From Bisporella sp. PMI_857 (Eukaryota > Ascomycota > Leotiomycetes > Helotiales > Helotiaceae), in assembly GCA_021307315.1 (NCBI GenBank), contig JAJSPD010000119.1, positions 1 through 64,000 of the forward strand: 64,000 bases of DNA. Reading direction: 5' to 3'. The notes below the pieces were generated by a model. That model did no database searches and was not told the origin of the DNA. It worked only from the letters and a program-made list of their open reading frames with translations. The translations under genes were made by a program, and so were the position numbers. Below are positions 11,461 to 21,892 of this stretch, one piece after another (within the stretch, counting starts at the first letter, position 1; the number at the start of each line of letters is the position of its first letter).

Positions 11461-11865
11461 ACACTCATTATTCTGCCCTTTCTACCAATAACGAGCAGCG
11501 CAAATATCTGTGTCATTGCGAACGCTCCCCAAACATTGACATCAAACATCTTTTGGCCTCCTCCGAGTTGGTGTCCAAGATGGGCATGACTATAGATTGA
11601 ATGGAGTTTTCAAAAGATAGTCAAGCGTTCCATCTGCCTTGGCTTTTACAAATTCAAGCGTCTCAGCAATGCTAGATGACGAGATCACATCAGGCTCGAC
11701 TAAGGTGACATTTAGGCGATTTTGGAGGTGCGGCATCTCTGAGAGTGTACATGCAGTCGCAAATACATGGGTACCACACTTCTCGAATAATTCAGCGAGG
11801 GCGGATCCTATGCTGCTGGCGCTGCATTCTGTAACAAGAATGGCTTTTATTGCCATGTTCTCCAT
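11461..11865 (-). pseudogene. Short-chain dehydrogenase/reductase (AYR1-like) pseudogene
   Basis: The N-terminal frame (11590-11865) reads AILVTECSASSIGSALAELF, where functional relatives have the TGxxxGIG dinucleotide loop; here the first Gly is Glu and two loop positions are Ser. It continues through a plausible Rossmann half (FATACTL, NVTLVEPDV, TLDYLL). The catalytic-side block MPILDTN and FDVNVWGAFAMTQIF, normally contiguous, is split over two frames (~11465-11589), and stops follow. The closest functional family is 1-acyl-dihydroxyacetone-phosphate reductase-like SDRs. No YxxxK block is found downstream on this strand. This is a dead gene remnant. Confidence 0.7.
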
Positions 11866-13000
11866 ATGGTCGTTTTGTCATTGTAGTTGCGATATATTTT
11901 GCTGCCGCAAGTGTCCCTCGAAATGTCTCTTTATACACTCATCCTAGCTCACAACATGAAGCCAACCCAAATCAAACCCGGCTGGGCAATGAGTTGCAGC
12001 GTTTCCGCTAAAGATTCAGACACCATGGAGCAGAAAGTGCTTCAGTGTTTGCAGCTTTTGTTAGATGGCTTTGTGCAACACGGGGGATATGTTGTCTAAA
12101 GTCTTGATACTTGGTACGCACTCTGCTCCCATAACTTCACCTTCGCCATTTAGTTCCAGGTTCTGCTACAGCAAATGCATCTTACAATCCTGGTACCAAC
12201 CCGCACCCTGTATCTCCAAGTCATATTTATAATGCATCTTGGTCGGTTCTGTGTGCAGTTCTATCCATGCTATGCTTTGGGAAAATCTCGATTGCAAAAA
12301 GAGCCAAAATAGAATCTGTGCCTAGAGACAAAATAAAAAAGAGGCAACTGAGCATTAATAAAGCCAAACAAGCCTTTTTGTGGAGCAGCCAAAATTGCCG
12401 ATCAGTGCAAAGCTTGGGCTGGATCTACCATGTGCTCAGGAATGCTCACCCTCAGTTCGGGTTAAAGCGGTAGCTGCTCACGTCCAAACACTAAAACGGA
12501 ACCAACGGAAAAAAAGCAGAGTCTGACTTTAATGGGTACCTGTTACAAATTAAGCTATTGGCTAGTCAAGGCGCTGCGTAGATATAATTGGTAAGTCTGG
12601 CTAAATTGCAAAACATTGTAAATGACGGTCGAGTTGGAGAATATTGATTCTTAGCGAAAAAAGCAAAGGGGAAGTGGTTAGAGATGGTGTATGGCTATGA
12701 TCATAAATGGACATAAGAATTAGGAATCGATATGTCGACGAGACAGCCTAGCTTATGACGGTTCTTTAAGGATATAATAGTGAGAGGTCGAGGGCAAAAT
12801 GGGCCATGCTTTTACGCATCAAGTTGTAGGAGGGAATAATCGTTGATTGTTTTGCCTAACCTAGCCGGCAATCCCGAAAATTAGGTATGATGATTTTTGA
12901 TTTTTTTTTGCAGTGTGACAATGACTCATGGATTGATTATTCCCCCCCTGCTCGACAAGATTCGACATATGAACCACCCTCCTCAAACCTTATTCTGCCT
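11866..13000. other. Intergenic, no gene seen
   Basis: Short ORFs only (for example 11887-12099 and 12267-12473, plus strand), none with recognisable motifs. The last ~100 bp are presumably 3' UTR of the minus-strand DUF1304 gene. Confidence 0.5.
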
Positions 13001-13366
13001 CTACTGCCCAAACCACACCCCCAACCCCGCAACGAGCGCCGGCACAGTCTGCACATACAAAATGGCCCTTTTAGCTGTCACCGCTCCGACTACTCCAGCG
13101 GTAGCTACACATCCTAGGAAGAACAATTTAATCTGCCTCCCGACACCTGCATCTGGGTGTAGCAGACCCCAAATAAGTCCTGCAGCTAAAAAACCGTTGT
13201 AGAGACCTTGGTTCGCCGCTAATGTCCTCGTCTGTTGCGCGAACTCGGGAGTAAGGCGGAAGGTCTTGCGACCACGGGGTGTGGTCCAGAGGAAACATTC
13301 GAGGACGAGGATGTAGCTGTGAATGGCTGCGACCAGGCCAACCGGGGCGGTGGAGATAAGAGACAT
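13001..13366 (-). CDS. DUF1304 family small membrane protein
   Basis: A single-exon gene of 121 aa. The sequence shows the DUF1304 pattern: an N-terminal TM helix with IHSYILVLECFLWTTPRG, then RLTPEFAQQTRTLAANQGLYNGFLA (the conserved Q-T...NQGxYNGFLA block), and two more hydrophobic helices (GLIWGLL..., FFLGCVATAGVVGAVTA...). The length matches the bacterial and fungal family (~115-125 aa). The predicted topology is four TM helices. The molecular function is unknown; some entries are loosely called 'epimerase' without good basis. The family has a patchy distribution between bacteria and fungi. The start is the first Met of the only long frame. Confidence 0.9.
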   Translation of the reverse strand: MSLISTAPVGLVAAIHSYILVLECFLWTTPRGRKTFRLTPEFAQQTRTLAANQGLYNGFLAAGLIWGLLHPDAGVGRQIKLFFLGCVATAGVVGAVTAKRAILYVQTVPALVAGLGVWFGQ

Positions 13367-14051
13367 TTTTGAAGTAGATGTGAGATTGTATGTAGAGGTT
13401 GGGTGATGGCTCTAAGGAGAGTTTAGAATCTGGGATGTGAAGATTTGTAGAGAACGAAGCATATGGAAGTGATGATTTATAGAAGAAAGGCAGATTGCCA
13501 AGAATATGGTTATGCATATTCCCAAAATGGATGGACTGGCCAAAAGTGGCTTAAAGGATTTACCGAGTGATCGGAGGCTGATCCTTTAGCAAGGGGCTCC
13601 CCTGGAAGATAAGCGAACTCCTCGGTTGCGTCGGTCGGGCTGATCGGGGGTTGACCGGCCAAGGTTTCGGAAGACTCCGTAGAACTAGAGTTTTATGCTA
13701 CGTCTAGCTCGAAGCCGTTGTAACCCTTAGATATGCAACAAAGATTGAATGACTCGTTTCCATTGGTTTGAGAGGCAGTGCTTGGACCTCAGAATTTTTT
13801 TTAAAAAAAAAAGAACTGAATCGAAGCACTCGCGAAAGCTTACTTGTGCCCAAAGCTTATGGAATTACAGGTAGGCATAGGAATGGCATATCGTCATACG
13901 CACTGGCCATCTGAGATTGAACGAAGGCAGATAAGTAACGATGAGAGGAACTACATCTTAGATAAGTCTGCACTACTTCCCGAGCTTGTTTGTGACATTT
14001 ATCATTGAGAGAATACAGAAAACGGAATGATGGGCTGAAAAATTTTGTTGA
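13367..14051. other. Intergenic between DUF1304 gene and DCD1
   Basis: Upstream region of the minus-strand DUF1304 gene, merging with the 3' region of DCD1. It contains a T8/A10 run at about 13796-13813 that can pair with itself. No coding sequence seen. Confidence 0.5.
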
Positions 14052-15230
14052 CTAGTATAATGACTGCTTCTCCAGATGGATCAATCCATTTGCGGGCTAA
14101 AGGAATGTCAGTCAAGGTCTTGAGTATCGCATGCACAACTCACCGGAATAAACTGCCTTAGTTTCACTCCAGCCTGTGAAAACACAGCAGCTGTCTCTGT
14201 GTCCATGCTGTAGCTGTAGCTATAAACTACCTCTGTGATACCAACTTGGCATATCTTGATGCTGCATGTCAAGCAGGGACAGGTATCACAGTAGAGCACA
14301 GAATCTTCCCGTATTCTCTCTCGCCCAGCTTCAAGAAGGGCATTCTCTTCAGCATGAAGGCATAGACAAGAGGCAAGCGATACTCCAGATCCCTGTCCAT
14401 CATTACATCGTGGACAGCCTCCATCCCCACAATTCTTCAGTCCTCTAGGTGTGCCATTGTATCCTGTGGCAATGACGCGTTTCTCGCGCACAAGCACGCA
14501 TCCGACGCGCCTTTTCATGCAATTGCTTCTCTGTGCTGCAAGAGAAGCGAGTTGCATAAAGTATTGGTCCCAGTTTGGCCGTAATCTATCCTCATTTGTA
14601 AGATCAAGCTTGCCTAGTGTCGCATATAAATGTGCTAGGTCGGAGGAGGTATTGAGAAGCCTGATAGTAGCTCGAGATATGAGAGGAAGCAGGCCAGAGT
14701 CTGGGTTGTATAGGTGGTCGTCGGATTGGAGAAGGAAGTCTTCAAGACTTGGGATACCAGATGCGGATTTGGACTTTTGGAGACGCGTCTGAAACCGCCT
14801 CCATCGTACACTGACGGGCGCGTCAACACTGACTAGAATGAAGAAAGGGCGTCGAAAGAGCTTGTCCAAAATGGCTTCTGTATGTATGTCTGTTGTTACC
14901 CAACGTTCCTTCCATCTTTTTGTCACGAAATCCAAGAGGCTGTCTGTGGTGGAGAAGCTTAATTCGCCCTTGGTCCTCCGAGAAATCCAATTGGACGTGT
15001 GATCCCCATTCAGTTTAAGCGCATCATCTTCTCCGCTGACTTCCAAAGTACCGTTTGCAGCGTTAGGGTTGGAATCTCTGCGGTCTTCTTGCAGATAGAG
15101 TTGGGTGAAGCCGTGATGCTCCCTCAAGTATTGGGCAACAGTGTGCTTGCCAGCACAAATTCCTGCTCGAATGTTAACCACAGTTGAACATTGTCCAGCA
15201 CAACATACCTCCGCAAAGGCCAATAAGCAT
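14052..15230 (-). CDS. DCD1: Deoxycytidylate (dCMP) deaminase
   Basis: Catalyses dCMP + H2O to dUMP + NH3, supplying dUMP to thymidylate synthase. Three exons on the minus strand: 15230-15209, 15162-14144 and 14096-14052 (1,086 nt, 361 aa). The first exon supplies MLIGLCGG and splices into ICAGKHTVAQYL, restoring the kinase-like P-loop typical of fungal DCD1. The last exon replaces a spurious tail with PPANGLIHLEKQ. The N-terminal ~200 residues resemble a nucleoside-kinase-like fold. The deaminase domain carries the zinc site HAEEN (His ~277, catalytic Glu ~279) and PCLTC (~303-307), with CxxR-x-VG (MKRRVGCVLV) upstream. All key residues are present. It is divergently arranged with ATG7, with 697 bp between the start codons. 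Confidence 0.95.
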
Positions 15231-15927
15231 TTTCAGAGTATTTTAGTAGATGTCTTGTCTACAACATGGAAATCGAGAGCTAAGGAGAAACAAGAGAAGC
15301 TGAAGCTCAGATTAGACTTGCCAAGACAAGTCGGGTTTGGTCCCTTGCAGTGACCCTTGCATCATGTTGTTCTTACAAAAGTCAGTTGGCAGACCCAGCA
15401 TCTTGGAGGGCAGCTTCTAAATCCATATAGTTGTCAGTTACAATAATGATTGAAAGGACCCTAGATTTGAAGCACATTAGGAAGCAGGAACTACTATTTC
15501 TTAAGGATGAACTCAAATATCACGTGATATTTGAAAGTGTGCTTGGCGCTAGCGGATGCGGCCGCATGAGCCGCCCAAGCTTAGCCAGCAAAGTGGTTCA
15601 GGTGAGTAGTTACACCTGACACAGAGAGTCACAATCTGAGTCTAATCTCTCACTTTTATATCTTCGCAGAAGAGCAAATAACACTATTTTATTCCTTTAT
15701 TCCTTTATCTCACTGATTGTTGATAAGAATTTACTTTTAAGAAATCACATCGAACTCTCTAAACCCCTCTTCGGCATCTCAACCCCGCCACCCTTTGAAA
15801 TCTCAAGCGCAGCGATCGGGAATAGCTAGGCATCGTCTAGGTGAAGAGTGCGGCCAGTGGGCGACCTTCGCTTTATCGCCAATCTTTGCTCATTGTTTTT
15901 CTGACGGGATAGACATTTTCATTTCAG
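15231..15927. promoter_or_regulatory. Shared DCD1/ATG7 intergenic region
   Basis: A 697-bp region between two divergently transcribed genes, so it must hold both promoters and 5' UTRs. A CACGTGAT-type E-box-like sequence lies at about 15522 and pyrimidine-rich stretches precede ATG7. Individual sites cannot be assigned from sequence alone. Confidence 0.5.
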
Positions 15928-18260
15928 ATGGCTCTCAAATTTGCACCATGGATCTCAGAGATTGAGCTTCCTTTTTATACATCTTTGTCGCATATCAAGA
16001 TCGATCACGACAAGCTAGATGATTCGGCGCGTGTTGTACTCGGTATTTACGAGCCTCGGGCCGCAGAGGCGCCTGAGAATAGTACTCGGATGAGGATTCT
16101 AGGAAACGCGCTCACAAGTCAAGGGCAGGTCTATTATTCGGTTTGTTGTGGGAGGCTGATGCTAACATATACTTAGCGCCCCGAAAGATTATATCCGAGC
16201 TGAGGGCAAGATCAAGAATGTCAATACAATTGAGGACTTCAAAGATGCAGACAAGACTGCTATGATCAATTTAAGCGGCAAGCAAGTAAGCGTTTCTCTC
16301 CATTCTCCCGACATCAGCTACTGACAAATAAAGATATGGGATGCAATACAAGACGGCACTATATACTCCATCCCATCCCTTCTCTCGTCATTTACCATTT
16401 TATCTTTCGCAAATCTAAAAAAGTATGTTTTCACTTATTGGTTTGCATTTCCAGCGCTTCATTCGGATCCGGCATGGAAGATCGTTGGACCTGAACCCGG
16501 AAAGAATCGTCTTACTAGCGAGGAAACCGAAGTCCTAGAAGACAGAGTCGCTACCTGGAGATACGCTAATGATCAGCGGCAACATGGCTTTTTCTTAGTT
16601 AAGAGAGTGCATCGAGCTGCAGATGAGGATGCACGTCCTGTTACCCCAAGAACCCCTGGTGACGAGGACCGTCTTCCGAAGCTCGACTTTGAGTGGGTCG
16701 TCGGTACTCTGGGAGACTTTGAGACTGGTTTCTTCGACGGCATTCCATTTGAAGATCAATTTGTCTCGTTTGTTGATCCATCTACCTATGAGGAGAATCC
16801 AGGATGGATGCTGCGCAATCTACTAGTCTTGATCAGATATCGGTACAAGCTCAGCAAAGTTCAAATTCTACGGTATAGAGATGTTCACGCCATGCGTCAC
16901 GAGCCCCGAAGCCAGATCATGATTCTAGAGGCACCAGGTCCAGTCCCAGAAGTTACAGAGATGCCCAAAGTCACAGGTTGGGAACGACATAGCAACGGAA
17001 AGCTCACTGCCAGAAGGACGGATCTAGCTCCGTATATGGACCCTCAACAACTTGCCGATCAATCCGTTGATCTCAACTTGAAGCTCATGAAATGGCGCAT
17101 TGCACCAGACCTTGATCTCGAAAAGATTAAACGGACCAAATGTCTCCTACTCGGTGCAGGAACTCTGGGAACTTTCGTGTCACGCGGCCTGATGGCATGG
17201 GGTGTTCGCAAGATCACTTTCATCGATAATGCCACTGTTTCATACTCGAATCCGGTCCGACAGCCTCTATTCGATCACAAAGATTGTCTGAACGGCGGAG
17301 CAAAGAAGGCTTTCAGGGCTGCAGAGGCGCTGCAGGAGATCTATCCTGGAGTGGATAGCGAAGGCCACGTGATGTCAGTGCCAATGCTCGGTCATGCCAT
17401 CACCGATGAATCGAAGACCAAAGCAGATTTTGCAAAGCTTCAAAAACTGATTGACGAGCATGACGTCATCTTTCTGTTGATGGACACCCGAGAGAGTCGA
17501 TGGCTCCCCACAGTTATGGGCAAGGCAGCTGGTAAAATTGTCATGAATGCCGCCCTAGGTTTCGATACCTATGTTGTTATGCGACACGGAGTCACGCCCC
17601 TTGATGGCGGAGAAGCGTCACTAGGGTGTTATTTTTGTAATGATGTAGTCGCGCCAGGAGACGTGAGTTTGTTCTTCCATCCCCAGTCATCACCTACTAA
17701 CGAATGAGCAGTCCGTCAAAGACCAAACCCTCGATCAACAATGTACTGTCACACGCCCTGGCATTGCACCCATTGCCTCAGCCCTCCTTGTCGAGACTTT
17801 AGTATCCATCCTCCAACATCCCCTCGGCGCCCTCGCACCGGCTCCAAAATCTACCTCCACATCCGCGTCATCCGCGCCACAGTACGAGCGTGATCCACCT
17901 AACCACCCCCTTGGCGTCATCCCCCATCAGATCCGCGGCTATCTCAGCACTTTCAACAACCATCTCATTTCCGGGGTAGCATACGATAAATGCTCGGCGT
18001 GCTCAAAGAACATCATCGATGCGTATCTCGAGAACACACCTTCTGAGACCAACGACTCGACGAAAGACCCCGAGCCCGCTCCTGCGTCGCCGGACCCCAA
18101 GGGCTGGAAGTTCATCAAAAGGGCGCTATCGGATAAAGAATACATCAGCGAGCTCAGCGGGCTTGCAGAGGTGCAGCGGCAGGCAGAGAAGTTGGCCAGC
18201 GAGCTGGACTGGGATAGCGAGGGCGCAGATATGGATGGCGGAGACGGAGAACTGCTTTAA
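15928..18260 (+). CDS. ATG7: Autophagy E1-like activating enzyme ATG7
   Basis: ATG7 activates the ubiquitin-like proteins ATG12 and ATG8 with ATP and passes them to the E2 enzymes ATG10 and ATG3. Four exons: 15928-16124, 16177-16285, 16334-17662 and 17712-18260 (2,184 nt, 727 aa). The N-terminal domain (1-~300) begins [17 protein letters not shown]. The ThiF-type E1 domain has the nucleotide loop [21 protein letters not shown] (~373-393), [13 protein letters not shown], and the catalytic Cys in QQCTVTRPG (~556). The C-terminus has the ATG3-binding acidic tail (LDWDSEG...GGDGELL). The first intron (16125-16176) is only in frame if its donor is GC (GCAGGT), giving SQGAPKDY; no GT donor in the right phase exists. 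The intron has a good CTAAC branch point. The gene is intact. Confidence 0.95.
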
Positions 18261-18841
18261 AGTCTCATTTACTAGTTCTAGGGGTTTACAGTGATTTTAT
18301 ATGGGGGTTTATATGGATGACGTGGGGTTTGCGATGGTTCATGTGGCGTTGTGCGGGAGACATGGGAACGGGGAGGGCATATGCGTGGCTTTAGAGGTAC
18401 TTAACGCGTTTCGGAATTATATCGATGAATTTCCAATGTTCCTGATATCGTGATACATTCGTTGGTGGCTAAGCATAAACTCAGATCAAAGCCACTTACG
18501 TTTCCACAGCTACAAAGTCTCACAATGTATTAAATTTTGGTCAGATAGTGAAAAAAAAAACATCTATCATATTCCCTGATTCATATACTCATCTCTCATG
18601 ATATGAAAAATAAACTAGACGACGCTGACTAAATACAAAAGACTCAACGAAACAAAAAGAGGGATAAAAAAGAAAATATCGTCATCCATCATCATAAAGT
18701 CGTTACATGCCTCCAAACGCGCGCTTGCGAAATGCCGCTCGTCGAATTCCGAAGTAGAAGGGGACGAGAAAAAGAGAGAGAAGAAAAGAAGAAATCCTCT
18801 ATCGTTAAGTCCAAATGAAAGGATGAATAAAGAAAGATAGA
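18261..18841. other. Convergent 3' region of ATG7 and DUF3824 gene
   Basis: The two genes converge here, so this should hold both 3' UTRs and terminators. It contains an A10 run near 18551. A minus-strand frame at 18615-18887 runs across the DUF3824 stop but looks like UTR translation (poly-Ser/Phe/Leu). No gene seen. Confidence 0.5.
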
Positions 18842-21800
18842 TTACCGCCGTGCGCCGTCGGCCAACCCTGTCAGTAGATCTCTCCATCTCATGCGTCCCT
18901 CAACCACGTCGCCGAAGCTTCTCGCGAGGCGCTCCGCCATCTCTTGTTGCCCACCTCCGGAGGAAGCTTCAATCAGCCGGCCCTTGCTGTCGAATCTATC
19001 GGGCAAGACCTCTACCTCGTCACTTTCCTGGCTGGGGGTGGGGGATCGGGTGCGATTGTTGCGTCTGTGACGGCGATGCTCTGAGGGACGGTTGTATGAA
19101 GGGTCAGAGGTGCGGCGACGATGTCGGCGATGGTGATGGTGGTGGTGAGTAGGTGAGGAAGGGGAGTCCGAGTCTGGATCTTGGTGGCGGTCAGATGTCT
19201 TGGATCGTTGGGGTGGAGGATGGTTAATAGGCTCTGGAGCGAAGTTTACGGATTTCGTGCTCTGAGGTTCGGGGCTGGAAGGCGGGGTCTCGATCGAAGA
19301 TTGCGAAGAGATAGGTCTATGCCTTGATGTATTGTTTACTGTATTCTTCACCGTTAGCATTAGATAGAGGAAAGAGAAGGCAGGGAAATGAAACTGGCGC
19401 ACCCTCGTGCTCTAACGGCTGCGCAGGCGGGGGAGGAAAATACGGCATTTCGGTTTGGTTTGCGGGATTGGAGGAAGGCATGTCTCTACTCACATTGCGA
19501 CCCGCTGGAGGATAACCATAGGGATCATGTGGGTGTTGGTGTGCATAATCTGCTGGATTGTACGGTGGAATGGGCGAGTCGTTTGGGAACTGCTGATTTT
19601 GAGGGATGTATGCAGCACCCGTTGGAGGAGGTGGGAACTGGTTATTTTCAGGGTAGTAGGACCCGCCTGAGGCGTGGGGAGGAGAAGGCGAGTAGTTGTC
19701 GCGCGCATAGTAGTTCTCTGGCGCGGGTTCTTCTTCATAACCTGGGACGTGTTAGTGAGTGCTTTGCAGTGATGGTGAGTATGACGGTATGAACAAAGGA
19801 AATATACCTCACGACCTGATCATCATCTGGGGATTAGATTCGACAGTCGACGCGTCAAATTGCTCCTGATGGATGATGCAGATCGTGAACGGGGACGGAC
19901 AGGCGAGTGATACTCACGTCTTCGTTCCCGCTCACGCTCGGCTTCCTTCCTTTCCTTCCGCTTCTTGTATTCATTCACTCCAATAGCTGCTGCTCCGGTA
20001 GCTATACCCGCGGTCGCAAAGTCTCGTACCCGGCTCCTGCTTCTGCTTCGTCCGTGGTCATCCGAACTTGAAGATGAATCACGACGTCTGTGGCCACGTT
20101 CCCTTGCGTGACCATATGCCGCTCCCGCACCAGCGCCAGTTAGTGCAGGATCGTATGGTTCATAGCCACGTCCATAGGTTGTGGTCTGTGAATGGGTATA
20201 GACCGGGTCTGTACCATACTGCACCATTCCCAGCTCTGGGTCAGGTTCGGAATAGCCTCCAAGAGATCGGTCACGGTTGCGGGATTTGCTCTTCCGCCGC
20301 TCTTTCCGAATCCGGGTCTCCTCAATATCTGCTTCTTCCTTTGCTTTACGATTTTCGTACAGTCCAGCCACAGCTGCTCCTGCTAGACCAGCGCCTGCGA
20401 TCTCAGCGCCCGTTCGAATACGTGACTTTGATCTCTCTCCATTTCTGCTTTTAGATTTGTTGCGGAAATGGTTGACCACACCAGCGACTGCTGCAGTAGC
20501 TGCCCCGGCCTTGGCGATCTGAGCAGCTTGATGCTTTGGATCCTGATGCTTGCTCTTGGTTTTAGTGGTTGTGATCTCTTCCTCAGAATAAGATCCAGCA
20601 GAAGAATGACGACGCCGTCTGGAGTGACTCCGTGTTCGACTTCGTCCTCTGGTCAACTCCTCCTTAGTCGCCTTGCGGTCCTTGACATATTTGGCAGCCG
20701 CTGCAGCCGCAATGCCTGCAACAGCAAGACCAAGAGCAGTCTTCACTACCGGATGTCCCCTTGATCGCGATCTTGACCTGCCCTCAGTATGTTCACGATA
20801 TCGACTTCGTGCTCGGGTGAGAACCTCAGCGCCAATCGCACCTAGAGCTGCTCCACCTGCCACATTCCTGCCACGGTGCTCCACAGGAGCTCCTTGCTTG
20901 CTTCGATGGTTTGCAAGCAAAGCAGCTGCACCAGCTCCCGCCAAAGCTCCTTCCGCAAGGTGTCTCTTATGGTGCGAGTCTACACTTCGTTCGCGCTCTT
21001 TGACGACTCTCCTCGTAACAACCATATCTTCGTCATTATATGCTCTATCGTCATAGTCTCTATATCTCCGGTCATCTCGATAATCATTTCTGCGGTCATA
21101 AACAGCAACTTCGCGCTCCTCCCTAGCTGGGCCAACTTCGCGCACATCTTTCCGATAATAATATTCATCCTCTTCCCGTTTTGGCGAAGGCTTCCGCTCT
21201 TGGATTTCTTCCTTAACCTCTCGTCGAACAATTTCATAGCTTTGTTCTTGTGGCTGCGGGACAACAATTGGAGGAGGAGATGGCGCTTCTTGTACGATAA
21301 TCTGCTGAGGTTTGGGCGCTGGCTGTCGAATTATAATTGGCGGAGGGGTCTTCTCAGGTCGATCATAATATTCGGTCTCTCTTTGATACCTCTCTACTTC
21401 ATAAGGGGCTTCACGGGGTTCATGACGTTCAACCCTTTTCTCAACCCTCGTCTCTGTTTCCCTGACTTCTCGTTCTGGCTCCCATCCTCTGCGACTCTCC
21501 GTCCAATATTCGGAATCGCGCCCCCGGTCCCGCTCATAAGTAGTGGTTCTGACTCGTTCTTCCCGGCGATCAGGTTCATCACGATCTACATATCTCTCGA
21601 CGATACTTGATCGAGGTCGCATATCTACAGCAGAACGCGGGCGGTCGATCTCGCCGGTATAGCGCTCGACTCGACGGTCGACTTCGATACGCTCAGAGCG
21701 GGCGGGTAAATCCAATCGCGAGTCAAACCTTGCTGAACGACGGTCGTCATCGTCATCTTGTCTGCTAGGGGCTACACGGTAGCGTTGAACGGTGCGATAG

Positions 21801-21892
21801 TGACCGGAATGAGATCTATCGTCATCAGAGGAATAATAACTGTCATGATCGGTCCTGTAAGTGTTGCGCGACACTCTCGTCACCTCGGGCAT
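18842..21892 (-). CDS. Large disordered DUF3824-containing protein
   Basis: Three exons: 21892-19918, 19741-19403 and 19338-18842 (2,811 nt, 936 aa). The N-terminal ~330 residues are highly charged, with Arg/Asp/Glu-Tyr repeats and a Pro-rich patch (PPPIVVPQPQ). The middle has three to four repeats alternating an Ala/Gly-rich hydrophobic helix (LAEGALAGAGAAALLANHRS, VVKTALGLAVAGIAAAAAAK, IAGAGLAGAAVAGLYENRK) with RSRSRSR tracts: the DUF3824 arrangement. Exon 2 encodes a Pro/Tyr/Asn-rich prion-like segment and exon 3 a His/Arg/Ser-rich tail with TKSVNFAPEP. Related fungal proteins are unstudied or organelle-tether-like. The short hydrophobic helices suggest membrane or self association, which is inference. 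The junctions are phase-consistent; the first intron is long (176 bp) and might hide a small exon. Confidence 0.85.

Noticed and set aside
20876..21610. Long plus-strand frame (244 codons), rich in Phe/Ile
   Set aside because: It is the antisense of the Arg/Asp/Glu-rich DUF3824 exon; such charged repeats produce open antisense frames.
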